From Parvibaculum sp049671045 (GTDB taxonomy: Bacteria; Pseudomonadota; Alphaproteobacteria; Parvibaculales; Parvibaculaceae), in assembly GCF_049671045.1 (NCBI RefSeq), contig NZ_JBATUH010000015.1, positions 1 to 64,000 on the forward strand: DNA of 64,000 bases, given 5' to 3'. Under the pieces are notes generated by a model, which was not told the DNA's origin, made no database searches, and saw only the letters and a program-made list of their open reading frames with translations. How positions within the stretch are numbered: the first letter of the stretch is position 1; each line of letters starts with the position of its first letter. This document shows positions 45,833 through 54,678 of this stretch, in pieces. Both the position numbers and the translations under genes were made by a program.

Positions 45833-47347
45833 TCAATCTTCCTTTTTCTTCTTGGCTGGCGCCTTCTTGGCAGCAGGCTTCTTGGCCGCGGCCTTCTTCG
45901 CCGGCTTTTCCTCATCGCCATGATCGTGATCATGGTCGTGGTCGCAGTTCTCGTCGTGGACGTGCCCGTGGTCATGATCATGATCATGGTGGTGATGATG
46001 GTCATGCTCGTCGGCATCCGGGTCGGCGAACAGCTCGTCCCGCGTAACCGTCTTCTCGCTGACCTTCGCCAGCTCGGCGATGAAGTCCACAACCTTCTCT
46101 TCGAAGATCGGCGCGCGCAGCTCGGAAATCGCCTGCGGATTGCGCTGATAGAATTCGAAGACCTGGCGCTCCTGGCCCGGGAACTGGCGGGCGCGATCCA
46201 TCAGCGCCTGATTGAGTTCCTGATCCGTCACGGAGATCTTGTTCTTCTCGCCGACTTCGGCAAGGACGAGCCCGAGCCGCACGCGGCGCTCGGCGATCTT
46301 GCGGTATTCGCCGCGGATCTGCTCCTCCGGCTCCTCGAGGTCGGCGGGCGTCTTGCCCTGATGCTGAAGCTCGTGCTCGAACTGCGACCAGATCTGGCTG
46401 AACTCCTGCTCGACCATCGTGGGCGGCAGTTCGAAGCTGTGCTCGGCATCGAGCGCATCGAGAAGCGCGCGCTTCAGATGCATGCGCGACATGCGGGCGA
46501 AATCGGACTTGATCTGCTCGGTGAGGACTTCGCGCAGCTTGTCCAGCGCGTCGAAGCCGAAGCGCTTGGCGAATTCGTCATCGATCGTCGCTTCGGCGGG
46601 CGCCTGCACTTCCTTGACCGTCACTTCAAAGACGGCGTCCTTGCCGGCAAGGTTCTCCGCGCCGTAATCGGCCGGGAAGGTCACCTTGACGTCGACCTTG
46701 TCGCCCGCCTTGGCGCCCTTGAGCTGATCCTCGAAGCCCGGGATGAACCGGCCCGAGCCGATCTCGAGCCTCGCATCTTCCGCCGAGCCGCCCTCGAAGG
46801 CTTCGCCGTCGATCCGGCCGATGAAGTCGATGGTCAGGAGGTCGCCCTCCTCGGCCGCCGCGCCCTCGGCCCTGGGCTCGAAATTCTTCTGGTTCTCGGC
46901 CAGACGCTTCAGCGCCTCGTCCACATCGGCGTCGGTCGCCTCGGCCACCGGCTTCTCGACGGAAATCTTGGAGAAGTCCGCGATCTCGAAGCTCGGAATG
47001 ATCTCGAAGGTCATCTTGTAGGTCAGGTCGGCCTTGCCGTTCATGACCTCCTCGATCTCACCCTCGAGGTTGATCTCGGGCTGAAGCGCGGGGCGCAGCG
47101 TCTGCTCCTCGAGCGCCTTCTGGCTCGACTCGCCCACGGCCTCCTGAATGACTTCCGACATCACCTGCTTGCCGAAGGTCTTGCGCAAATGCGCGACCGG
47201 GACCTTGCCCGGGCGGAACCCCTTGAGGCGGATCGAGTTCTTCAGCTCGTCGAGCTTCGCACCGACGCGCGTCTCCAGATCGCCGGCGGGAACCTGAACC
47301 TTGAGTTCGCGCTTCAAACCTTCAGCGCTCGTGACCGTAACCTGCAT
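45833..47347 (-). CDS. tig: Trigger factor with histidine-rich and lysine-rich C-terminal tail
   Basis: Trigger factor is the ribosome-bound chaperone for nascent chains. The N-terminal ribosome-binding signature KGFRPGKVP is at residues 42-50; an FKBP-type domain (LTIDFIGRIDGEAFEGG) is central and the helical chaperone arms follow. Unusually the protein is 504 residues instead of about 430-450, with an added tail: residues 448-476 hold 15 His and one Cys among Asp, then 481-503 alternate Ala/Pro/Lys. The His tract could bind Ni, Zn or Co, as in SlyD; the Lys tract could bind RNA or the ribosome. These roles are inference. Confidence 0.95.
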   Translation of the reverse strand: MQVTVTSAEGLKRELKVQVPAGDLETRVGAKLDELKNSIRLKGFRPGKVPVAHLRKTFGKQVMSEVIQEAVGESSQKALEEQTLRPALQPEINLEGEIEEVMNGKADLTYKMTFEIIPSFEIADFSKISVEKPVAEATDADVDEALKRLAENQKNFEPRAEGAAAEEGDLLTIDFIGRIDGEAFEGGSAEDARLEIGSGRFIPGFEDQLKGAKAGDKVDVKVTFPADYGAENLAGKDAVFEVTVKEVQAPAEATIDDEFAKRFGFDALDKLREVLTEQIKSDFARMSRMHLKRALLDALDAEHSFELPPTMVEQEFSQIWSQFEHELQHQGKTPADLEEPEEQIRGEYRKIAERRVRLGLVLAEVGEKNKISVTDQELNQALMDRARQFPGQERQVFEFYQRNPQAISELRAPIFEEKVVDFIAELAKVSEKTVTRDELFADPDADEHDHHHHHDHDHDHGHVHDENCDHDHDHDHGDEEKPAKKAAAKKPAAKKAPAKKKKED

Positions 47348-47416
47348 CTTGCAATCCGTTCTTTCAGCTAGGCCGTTTTTTCTTCCTGGCCATTGTCATT
47401 GCTGGGCTTTCCGGCC

Positions 47417-47501
<85 letters not shown>

Positions 47502-47706
47502 AAGGCCCGCCCGGGCAGCGACATTCGACCGCCATCCCGTGTCCAAATCGGCGCTCTCTATAGCAAGGGACCCGGGGGAACGCCAGCAAAAGAGAAGCGC
47601 CGCACGGCGAAAGAAAGCGCCCCGAAGCGGCCCTTTCGGCCCCCTTTCGGGCGAAAATCGGGGCCGTTCTACCCCTTCTGCCCCGCGCCCGGCCCAAGGT
47701 GCGGGA

Positions 47707-49197
47707 TCAGCGAAGGGCGGGCACGAGGTCCCGGTACACGGCCGGCAGCATTTCGGGCAAATCCTCCGAAACGAGGCCGATGCCGAAATAGCTCGCGGCT
47801 TCGCCATGTAGCCAGGCCGCCATGGCCGCCGCCTCGAAGGCCGGCGCGCCTTGCGCGAGGAGGCCCAGAATGATCCCGCCCAGCACGTCGCCCGAGCCTG
47901 CCGTGGCAAGCTCCTGACCGCCATTCGTATTGACGATGGCCCGTCCGTCCGGCGCGGCGATCACCGTATCGGGGCCCTTGAGCAGGACGACGGCGCCCGA
48001 CTCCGCCGCCGCGGCGCGGGCGCGGGCGAGCTTGCCTCCTTCGATGGCCGGGAAGATGCGGCGGAACTCGCCCTCATGCGGGGTGAGCACGGTCGGCCCG
48101 GCGAAATAGCCCTTGATGGCGACGAAGAGATCACGCGGGATCTCGGCGAACGAGGTCAGCGCATCGGCGTCGAGCACCATGGCGGCGCCGGACAGAAGGG
48201 CCGCCAGCACATTCTCGCGCGTGGTCGGGCCGACGCCGCAGCCCGGTCCGATGAGGCATGCGTTCTTGCGCTTGTCCTCGAGGATCTTCGTCAGCGAGTC
48301 CGCCCCGGCGAACGGCTTGACCATGATGGCGGTGAGCTGCGCGGCGTTGATCGCCACCGCATTGGGCGGCGAGACGACGGTGACCAGCCCCGCGCCTGCG
48401 CGAAGCGCGCCGCGAGCCGCGAGCCGCGCGGCGCCCGTATTGGACGGGCCGCCGGAGACGACGATGGCGTGGCCGCGCGAATATTTGTGATCCTCGGCCC
48501 TCCGCTGCGGGAAATTCGCGCCCCAGACAGCCGGGCCGTTCTCGAACGTCGCGGGCGCGACCTCCGACAGCACGTCATCTTCGATGCCGATGCCGGCGAC
48601 GACGAGTTCGCCGCAAAGCGTGCGTCCGGGATAGAGCACATGGCCGGGCTTCTTGCGGAAGAAGGTGACGGTGACCCGCGCGCTGAAGGCTTCGCCGCGC
48701 ACCTGCCCGGTATCGCCGTCGAGGCCCGTCGGCACGTCGATGGCGACGACGGGAAGCCCGGCCCGGTTCACACGGCGGATGAGTTCCGCAGTCGCGCCGT
48801 TCACGTCGCGCGAGAGCCCCGCGCCGAAAATGCCATCCACGATGACGGCCGCGCCCTCCGCCGCATCGGCCGTCAGCGGGTGCACGGGCCCGTTCCAGCG
48901 ATGGGCGGCCTCGGCCGCGTCGCCTGTCAGCCGCTCGCGCTCGCCCAGAAGAAAGAGCGAAACGTCCCGCCCCCGCTCCTTGAGCAGGCTCGCCGCGATG
49001 AAGGCATCGCCGCCATTGTTGCCGGGCCCGCAGAGAACAGCGACGCGCCCTCCCCCGAAGCGCTCGGAGACAGTATCCGCGACCGCGCGGCCTGCGTTTT
49101 CCATAAGAAGGATTCCGGGACGCCCGCGCTCGATCGTCAGCCGATCGGCACGCGACATTTCATCAACGCTGAGCAGGGCATGTCTCGTATCGAACAT
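47707..49197 (-). CDS. nnrD: Bifunctional NAD(P)HX epimerase / ADP-dependent dehydratase
   Basis: This enzyme repairs hydrated NADH and NADPH. The 496-residue protein joins an N-terminal YjeF epimerase domain (AVLCGPGNNGGDAFIAASLL, then VVAIDVPTGLDGDTG) with a C-terminal ribokinase-like dehydratase domain (GPGCGVGPTTRENV; LTPHEGEFRRIFP; NTNGGQELATAGSGDVLGG). The last motif contains the catalytic GSGD. ATG 49197 is chosen; a GTG three codons earlier is possible. In rhizobia this gene often stands beside glnB; here glnB is 8 kb away. Confidence 0.94.
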   Translation of the reverse strand: MFDTRHALLSVDEMSRADRLTIERGRPGILLMENAGRAVADTVSERFGGGRVAVLCGPGNNGGDAFIAASLLKERGRDVSLFLLGERERLTGDAAEAAHRWNGPVHPLTADAAEGAAVIVDGIFGAGLSRDVNGATAELIRRVNRAGLPVVAIDVPTGLDGDTGQVRGEAFSARVTVTFFRKKPGHVLYPGRTLCGELVVAGIGIEDDVLSEVAPATFENGPAVWGANFPQRRAEDHKYSRGHAIVVSGGPSNTGAARLAARGALRAGAGLVTVVSPPNAVAINAAQLTAIMVKPFAGADSLTKILEDKRKNACLIGPGCGVGPTTRENVLAALLSGAAMVLDADALTSFAEIPRDLFVAIKGYFAGPTVLTPHEGEFRRIFPAIEGGKLARARAAAAESGAVVLLKGPDTVIAAPDGRAIVNTNGGQELATAGSGDVLGGIILGLLAQGAPAFEAAAMAAWLHGEAASYFGIGLVSEDLPEMLPAVYRDLVPALR

Positions 49198-49270
49198 GCG
49201 CGCCACTATAGCGGCATGAGGCGAGTCGCCAAGGCGGCAAATCAGGCCTGCGTCCCGGCGTCCGGCGCCC

Positions 49271-49840
49271 TCAGTTCACCTTGGTGTCGGCTTCGCGCCC
49301 CTTCTCGATGAGTGAAAGCGCGGACCCCTTCACTTCGAGCACCGTTACGGAACAATTGTCCGGCCGGAAGGCGACCACGCGATCGTCGCCAAGCGCCGCG
49401 CCCGCCGCCACATTGATCGCGATGAAATGGCTGAAGACGACCGTGTCCTCCTCGAGCGCCGTCAGCGCCTCGACGACGCCCCTCCGCCAGGCCATGAAAT
49501 CGACGCCGCCCTGCGGCTCGGCGCCCGCGGCCCAGCTTCCGGCCATGAAAGCGCGAAGCCATTCGCCGCGCTCCTTCAGATCATGCGTCGGGGAAGGAAT
49601 TTCGCCCACACGCGCCTCGACGCGCGGGCTCGCGCCCCAGAGTTCGGCGAGCGGCACGCTCGTCTCCCGGCAGCGGCGCAGCGGCGACGTGACGAGCGGC
49701 AGCTTCCGCCCTGCCCGCGCCTCGATCTCGCGCGCGACCGCTTCCGACTGCGCGCGGCCGAGATCATCAAGGCCGGGGTCCATATCCGCGTCCCAGCTCG
49801 CCGCCGCGCGGCCATGTCGGATCATATAGATGAGGGGCAT
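49271..49840 (-). CDS. Histidine phosphatase (phosphoglycerate mutase-like) family protein
   Basis: A 189-residue protein of the RHG branch. PLIYMIRHGRAAAS at the N-terminus contains the phosphorylated His of the RHG motif; TSPLRRCRETSVPLAELW gives the Arg, and VVFSHFIAINVAAGAALGD carries the second His. Substrates in this family range from phosphosugars to phosphoproteins, and none can be assigned. Start ATG 49840 gives the conserved N-terminus; the frame is open 23 codons upstream. It is 73 bases before nnrD on the same strand. Confidence 0.88.
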   Translation of the reverse strand: MPLIYMIRHGRAAASWDADMDPGLDDLGRAQSEAVAREIEARAGRKLPLVTSPLRRCRETSVPLAELWGASPRVEARVGEIPSPTHDLKERGEWLRAFMAGSWAAGAEPQGGVDFMAWRRGVVEALTALEEDTVVFSHFIAINVAAGAALGDDRVVAFRPDNCSVTVLEVKGSALSLIEKGREADTKVN

Positions 49841-49931
49841 CTGCTCGTTCCCATGCGAATTGCGATGGCGGAACATAGGCGCCCCATGGCCGATCCAGCA
49901 AGCATGCATGGCCGAAGCGGCGCACGGATGA

Positions 49932-49965
49932 GAAAAAGCCCGGACGGAGAACCGCCCGGACCTTT
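49932..49965 (-). terminator. Intrinsic terminator after outer-membrane protein gene
   Basis: GTCCGGGCGG-TTCT-CCGTCCGGGC pairs over ten positions with two G-T pairs and is followed by TTTTTC on the minus strand, about 20 bases past the stop codon. Confidence 0.8.
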
Positions 49966-49985
49966 CCGTTCGCCGTCGAGGCCGA

Positions 49986-50732
49986 TCAGAATTTGTAGTT
50001 GATGCCGAGGCGCAGCGTGCTCGATGTCAGATCCGCCGAATGGCTGAACGGCGCGGCGCTCGGCCCCGCCGCCGTGAGCGTCCCGCTCGAAGAGACGCTA
50101 CCAAAATCCGTGTAAAGATATTCGAGCTTGGCCGACCACTTGTCCATCAGCGCATACTCGACGCCCGCGCCCAGCGTCCAGCCATATTTGGTCTTGGAGC
50201 CGGAAGCATATTCGGCGGCGCCGAGGCCGAGCGTGTCGCTGAACGAATTGGAGTTCTTCAGATTGGTGACGGCGAGCCCACCCGTCACATAGCCGAGAAG
50301 ATTGTCCATGGCGACGCCGACGCGCGGCCGCAATGTCAGCAGCCAGTCCGCCTTGACCGACTGGCCAAGCGTGAACGTGTCGGGCGAAAATGCCGGATAG
50401 ATGGCCGTGACGGTTCGCGACTTGCTGAGGTCATAGGCGTCGAAATCGACTTCGCCGCCCAGAACGAGATTGCCGTTCTGCCAGTTCATGCCGGCTTGCA
50501 CGCCACCGACGAAACCGTCGGGATGGACCTTGCCATGGCCCGCCGCATTGACAGCGGTCACGCTCGATGGCGCGAAATAGCTGCCTGCCGATGTCGTCGT
50601 GGAAACGTCTGAATCGCCCCAGCCATAGCCCGCATTCGCACCGATGTAATAACCGGTCCAGTTGTAGACTTCCGCCTTCGCGCCGCTCACCAAAGCCAGA
50701 GACGCAATCAAGATCGCAAACAGAATGCGCAT
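49986..50732 (-). CDS. Outer-membrane beta-barrel protein (opacity/Omp25-like)
   Basis: A 248-residue exported protein with signal peptide (ILFAILIASLALVSGAKA). The mature part begins EVYNWTGYYIGANAGYGWGD, the N-terminal strand motif of small alphaproteobacterial porin-like barrels. It has alternating hydrophobic strands and ends with TSSTLRLGINYKF, where a terminal Phe is the BAM-recognition signal. WSAKLEYLYTDFGSV is another family motif. An eight-stranded barrel is likely. Function is probably structural or adhesive. It has its own promoter region containing a large inverted repeat, and an intrinsic terminator. Confidence 0.88.
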   Translation of the reverse strand: MRILFAILIASLALVSGAKAEVYNWTGYYIGANAGYGWGDSDVSTTTSAGSYFAPSSVTAVNAAGHGKVHPDGFVGGVQAGMNWQNGNLVLGGEVDFDAYDLSKSRTVTAIYPAFSPDTFTLGQSVKADWLLTLRPRVGVAMDNLLGYVTGGLAVTNLKNSNSFSDTLGLGAAEYASGSKTKYGWTLGAGVEYALMDKWSAKLEYLYTDFGSVSSSGTLTAAGPSAAPFSHSADLTSSTLRLGINYKF

Positions 50733-50789
50733 GATTTTCCCCTCACCTCAGTTGACTGAGCGCGGGGATTTTATCGTCCGGTCACATGT

Positions 50790-50820
50790 GTCGCCACGGT
50801 AAATAATCAGCCGTGGCGAC
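50790..50820. promoter_or_regulatory. Perfect 10-bp inverted repeat upstream of outer-membrane protein gene
   Basis: GTCGCCACGG and CCGTGGCGAC flank an 11-base A/T-rich spacer. On the minus strand the repeat reaches into a possible -35 (TGGCGA), 17 bases before TAAAAT. As RNA it would form a hairpin after the thiolase gene, but without a T run. Operator or transcription-end hairpin are both possible. Confidence 0.5.
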
Positions 50821-50881
50821 GCATATGGATAGTGGCCGGGCTTTCGCGGACCGGCGTCCGAGCGAAACGGGACGTTTCAGT

Positions 50882-52444
50882 TTACTCGGGCGTGAAGATG
50901 TTCACGCTTCCGTCCGACGCCGCCTTCACCGTGCCGCCGCGTCCGAGCTGCTCGCGCTCCATCATGTCCATGAGCGTGACCGGGTCCTTCGGCGTGTGGG
51001 CGATGAAGCGCGCGCCCGTATCGTCGAGGCGGCCGAACACGATCGAGAAGTCGGGGCCGTCGCGCCCGTTGACGACCGTATAGGTTTCGATCTTCGCCTT
51101 GCCGTTCGGCGTCTCGTCCACCTGCGGATGCGGCTCGTTGTCGATCTCGGCCTGATAGCTTGCCGGGTTCTCGCGCTTCCACGACCCCTTCACCGGCTCG
51201 GTCGAATAAAGGCCGAGCCCATGCTTCGTCACATACCAGCCGTTCGACGTGCAGAGCCCCTTCGAGCCCGGCTTCGCGCGCAGCTTCTCCATCATCGTCG
51301 CGATGGAGTGCATGACGTAGTTGTTGCCCGCGCCGCCGAAGTAAGGAAGGCCGCCCGTGACGGTCAGCGGGCGCGGATCGTCCTCGGCGATGCCGAGTTC
51401 ATTGCGGCCGATCTGCACAGCCGAGGGGAAGCAGGAATAGAGATCGAAGAAGTCGATGTCGCCGATCGACCAGCCCGCCATGTCGAGAGCCTTGCGGCCG
51501 ATGGTGCGGATCGCGGGCGAAGAATGGAAGTTCACGCGCTCGCTCAGATACCAGATGTCATTGGCATCGCCGCAGCCATGCAGATAGACCCACTTCGACT
51601 CGGGCACGCCGAGTTCGCGCGCCTTCTTCACCGACATCATCACCACTGCCGCCGCCTGATCGACCTGCATGATGGCGTTCATATACTTCGTGTACGGAAA
51701 GCCGACATAGCGGTTGTCGTCGCCGGGGGTCGCGATCTCTTCCGCCGTCCGCGCGACGGGGAACCACGCCTGCGGATGCTTCGCCGCGACTTCGGTGAAA
51801 GGCGCCATGAGGCGGCCGATCTCGAGCTGGTGCTCGCGCACGCTCAGCTTCTTCTGGCCGCGGATCGCATTCTCGAACATCGGGTAGATGTTCACCGGAT
51901 ACTGGACCTTGTGCCGCTTCTCCACCTCGCTGACGCCGAGGCGCTCATTGCCGATGTCGATGCGCGTGCCGCCGGGCTCGTCATGCCAGGGCAGCGTCTG
52001 CCCGCGCCCGAGCGCGCGCATGAGGGTCGCGAAACATTCGGCGCCCGCCACCAGCGCGACATCGGTTTCGCCCTCGGCGATCAGCTCCGCCGTGTGGTTG
52101 ACGAGATATTGCGGCGTGTTGCCTCCGGTCGGCCCGTAGCAGTTCTTCGAGGCGTTGGCGCCGAGCATGTTGCCGAGCGTCTTCGGCGCGTTCGGATAGC
52201 GGCCGAAGGTCAGGCGGCCCGAATCCGGGCTGTCAGTGATGAAGCGAACGACGGTGATGTTGTCGACGGCCTTCCAGAGCGCGTCGCCGAGCCCCGTATC
52301 CGCCGCCGCGAGCTGCGCCGCATCGGCCATCAGATGCATGGGCGACTTCGCCTTCTCGACGTCCTTTTCCTTTTGCACAAGCTGGCCGCAGCCGACAAGG
52401 ATCGGTGTACGGTCTTCGGGTTGGACGTTCGACATCGCGTTCAT
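50882..52444 (-). CDS. Thiolase-superfamily acetyl-CoA acetyltransferase-like protein
   Basis: A 520-residue member of the thiolase superfamily, longer than ordinary 390-residue thiolases. TPILVGCGQLVQKEKDVEKA opens the domain. ASKNCYGPTGGNTPQYLVNH lies where the nucleophilic Cys loop is expected. GGLPYFGGAGNNYVMHSIA is the conserved His region and GLCTSNGWYVTKHGLGLYST contains the second Cys. A C-terminal extension holds YTVVNGRDGPDFSIVFGRLD, an OB-fold-like tail seen in this subgroup. Reaction is probably acyl-CoA thiolysis, but the subgroup is poorly characterised. ATG 52444 has GGAGGAG close upstream. It follows asd on the same strand. Confidence 0.85.
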   Translation of the reverse strand: MNAMSNVQPEDRTPILVGCGQLVQKEKDVEKAKSPMHLMADAAQLAAADTGLGDALWKAVDNITVVRFITDSPDSGRLTFGRYPNAPKTLGNMLGANASKNCYGPTGGNTPQYLVNHTAELIAEGETDVALVAGAECFATLMRALGRGQTLPWHDEPGGTRIDIGNERLGVSEVEKRHKVQYPVNIYPMFENAIRGQKKLSVREHQLEIGRLMAPFTEVAAKHPQAWFPVARTAEEIATPGDDNRYVGFPYTKYMNAIMQVDQAAAVVMMSVKKARELGVPESKWVYLHGCGDANDIWYLSERVNFHSSPAIRTIGRKALDMAGWSIGDIDFFDLYSCFPSAVQIGRNELGIAEDDPRPLTVTGGLPYFGGAGNNYVMHSIATMMEKLRAKPGSKGLCTSNGWYVTKHGLGLYSTEPVKGSWKRENPASYQAEIDNEPHPQVDETPNGKAKIETYTVVNGRDGPDFSIVFGRLDDTGARFIAHTPKDPVTLMDMMEREQLGRGGTVKAASDGSVNIFTPE

Positions 52445-52552
52445 TCTCCTCCGGCCGCGTGCACGGCGCTTCACTGATTGCAATGGCGGGGGAGAATAAT
52501 GCCTCGCCTCCCTATGTCCAGCGGGAGGCGAGGCATCGCGGTTTCCGCTGCG

Positions 52553-53575
52553 TCAGGCGACGAGACGCTCGGCGATCTGCACCGCATTGAGCGCAGCGCC
52601 CTTGAGAAGCTGGTCGCCCGCGCTGAAGAGCGTTACCGAGCGGCCGCTAGGATCGCTGAGGTCCTGGCGGATGCGGCCGACGAGAATGTCGTCCTGGCCG
52701 GACGCGTCCTTCGGCATCGGGAAGTAGTTGTTCTCCCAGTCATCGACGAGCTTGACGCCGGGCGCGGTCTTCAGCAGCTCGCGCACTTCCTGCGCCGCGA
52801 TCGGGCGCTCGCACTCGAATGTGAGCGCGACGGAATGGGCCCGAAGCACCGGCACGCGCACGCAGGTGGCCGAAACGCAGATGTCCGGGTCGCCGAAAAT
52901 CTTCTTCGTTTCGTTGATGACCTTCGTCTCCTCGTCATTGTAGCCGGTCACGGGATCGACCTTCGTGTTGTGGCTGAAGAGGTTGAAGGCATAAGGATGC
53001 GGCAACACCGTGTTCTGATAGTCGCGGCCCTGCAGATAGGCTTCCGTCGAGGCACGCAGTTCCTCCATCGCTGCGGCCCCCGCGCCCGACGCCGCCTGAT
53101 AGGTGGCGATGATGAGGCGCTTGATCCGGTTGCGCTGGTGCACGGGCCAGAGCGGCGTGATGGAAATCGTAGCCGCGCAATTCGGATTGGCGATGATGCC
53201 CTTGTGGCGCGCGATCTCGCCGCCATTGATCTCCGGCACGACGAGCGGCGTGTCGTCACTCATGCGGAAGGCCGAGGAATTGTCGACCACGACGCCACCT
53301 TCGCGCACCACGACGGGCGCGAACTGGCGGGAGACGGAACCCGACGCCGAAAAGAGCGCGATGCCGACGCCCTTGAAGCTCTCTTCCGTGAGCGCCTCGA
53401 CGGCGACTTCCTCGCCGCGGAATTTCATCTTGCGGCCGGCCGAGCGGGGCGACGCAAGCAGGCGCAAGCCCGATAGCGGAAAATTCCGCTCCTCGAGGCA
53501 GCGGATCATTTCGACGCCGACGGCGCCCGTCGCGCCAACCACCGCGACGAGAGGTGAAGAGAGGTTCGAGGCCAT
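52553..53575 (-). CDS. asd: Aspartate-semialdehyde dehydrogenase
   Basis: Asd reduces aspartyl phosphate to aspartate semialdehyde, the branch point for lysine/diaminopimelate, threonine and methionine. The 340-residue protein has the NADP loop VAVVGATGAVGVEMIRCLEE, SASGSVSRQFAPVV, the catalytic Cys in GIIANPNCAATISITPLWPV near residue 132, and the His in TCVRVPVLRAHSVALTFE. Length matches the family. No partner gene of the pathway is adjacent. Confidence 0.96.
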   Translation of the reverse strand: MASNLSSPLVAVVGATGAVGVEMIRCLEERNFPLSGLRLLASPRSAGRKMKFRGEEVAVEALTEESFKGVGIALFSASGSVSRQFAPVVVREGGVVVDNSSAFRMSDDTPLVVPEINGGEIARHKGIIANPNCAATISITPLWPVHQRNRIKRLIIATYQAASGAGAAAMEELRASTEAYLQGRDYQNTVLPHPYAFNLFSHNTKVDPVTGYNDEETKVINETKKIFGDPDICVSATCVRVPVLRAHSVALTFECERPIAAQEVRELLKTAPGVKLVDDWENNYFPMPKDASGQDDILVGRIRQDLSDPSGRSVTLFSAGDQLLKGAALNAVQIAERLVA

Positions 53576-53625
53576 TTTTCGTCTCCGTTATGCCGGATGA
53601 ACGGAGGGGCCAGACCGCAAAAGCA

Positions 53626-53653
53626 AAAGCCCCGTCCGGTTCCGGCGGGGCTT
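53626..53653 (-). terminator. Intrinsic terminator before asd
   Basis: On the minus strand AAGCCCCG...CGGGGCTT with inner CCGG arms is followed by TTTTGCTTTTGC. It lies downstream of the TonB-like gene and the possible 26-codon ORF, and upstream of asd. Confidence 0.7.
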
Positions 53654-53679
53654 GTCCAAGGGTCGCTCTGCTCTTTCGT

Positions 53680-53760
53680 TCAGATACGCGCCTTCGACGC
53701 CCGCCGAGTGGCGGTCGTGGTGACGGTCTGTTTTTTGAGCATCTGCGACGCGTTCTGCAT
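53680..53760 (-). CDS. Possible 26-residue basic small ORF after TonB-like gene
   Basis: The minus strand encodes MQNASQMLKKQTVTTTATRR then ASKARI and TGA, with GC-rich third positions. It is in the same frame as the TonB-like gene and no other stop lies between that gene's TGA and this ORF, so a longer form from an internal TTG or by read-through cannot be excluded. No clear ribosome site is visible. The terminator lies 27 bases after it. Confidence 0.25.
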   Translation of the reverse strand: MQNASQMLKKQTVTTTATRRASKARI

Positions 53761-53817
53761 GATGGCCGGACCATAGAGCAGCGTCGCGCAGCTGTCAAAA
53801 GGCCCGCCCGGCAAGGC

Positions 53818-54678
53818 TCACTCGCCCGTCTTCGGCTGGATGCGGAGCGCAAATTCGACGCCGATGACCTCGCCCGGCAAGTCGAATGGCGGCGGCTCGA
53901 ATGGGCTCGCATTCTGGATCGCCACGGCACCGGCGCGGTCGAGCGCCACGGAGCCGGACGATCTGGTCAGTCGCAACCGGCGCAGCATGCCCGAGCGATC
54001 GATGAGCACCTGATATTTGGCCTCGCCGATCGCGCCGCGCGCGACCTCCGCGGGATAGACAAGCGCCGCCAGAATCCGGTCGCGCATTCGGTTCAGATAA
54101 GGATCGCCGCCGCCCTGCCCCAGAGTGTCGCTGAACGCGTCGTTCGGCGCCGCCCTGCTCGGCTGCGACGAGGTCGTCCTGTCTTGCGACCGCGTGACGC
54201 CATAGCCGGGCCGAAGCTGACGGGCCCAATCGGGCATCGCCGTCTTGGGCGGCTCCGGCTTCTTGATCTTCGCCTCGGGTTTTGGTGGCTCGTTCTTGAC
54301 CGGCTTTTCCGTGCTCTTCGGCGCCTTGCCGGGCGCAATGTCCTTCGATCCGCCGGATTCGCGAATACGCTGCTGCTCCTGCGGCTTTTCTTCCGGCTTT
54401 GGCTGCGGTTGGGGCTGAGGCCTGGGTGGCTCCTGCGGCTGCGGCGGCCGGACGAGTTCAACCGGGATCGAGGGAGGCTCGGCCGGGTGTTTCAGCGGAC
54501 GGACAGGCAGGCGAAGAAAAAGCGCCGATAGCAGAAGCGCGTTCAGCAGCAGCGCGAGCAGCAGGGTGACGGGAATGTTCCAGCGCTCGTTCCCGGCTGG
54601 CGGCGGTGGCGCGAGCGGGTCTGACGGGTCGAGTTGGACGGTGCCGGAAGCCGGCTCATGCGTCAGGGTCAGGGTCAC
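53818..54678 (-). CDS. TonB-like energy transducer (TonB C-terminal domain protein)
   Basis: A 286-residue protein with the TonB layout: short cytoplasmic N-terminus, one membrane helix near residues 35-55 (IPVTLLLALLLNALLLSALF), a long Pro/Gln/Lys/Glu-rich periplasmic spacer (PQPQEPPRPQPQPQPKPEEK), and a C-terminal domain with AALVYPAEVARGAIGEAKYQ then VLIDRSGMLRRLRLTRSSGS, the TonB/TolA-type beta fold. It starts with GTG. No exbB or exbD is adjacent, so it may use distant partners. TolA is a possible alternative, but no tol genes are near. Confidence 0.82.
   Translation of the reverse strand: MTLTLTHEPASGTVQLDPSDPLAPPPPAGNERWNIPVTLLLALLLNALLLSALFLRLPVRPLKHPAEPPSIPVELVRPPQPQEPPRPQPQPQPKPEEKPQEQQRIRESGGSKDIAPGKAPKSTEKPVKNEPPKPEAKIKKPEPPKTAMPDWARQLRPGYGVTRSQDRTTSSQPSRAAPNDAFSDTLGQGGGDPYLNRMRDRILAALVYPAEVARGAIGEAKYQVLIDRSGMLRRLRLTRSSGSVALDRAGAVAIQNASPFEPPPFDLPGEVIGVEFALRIQPKTGE

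Noticed and set aside
45920..46010. Repetitive ATG/GTG/ATC-rich DNA resembling a tandem repeat array
   Set aside because: It is the coding sequence of the His/Asp tract of trigger factor; no repeat-spacer pattern exists, so it is neither CRISPR nor a non-coding satellite.
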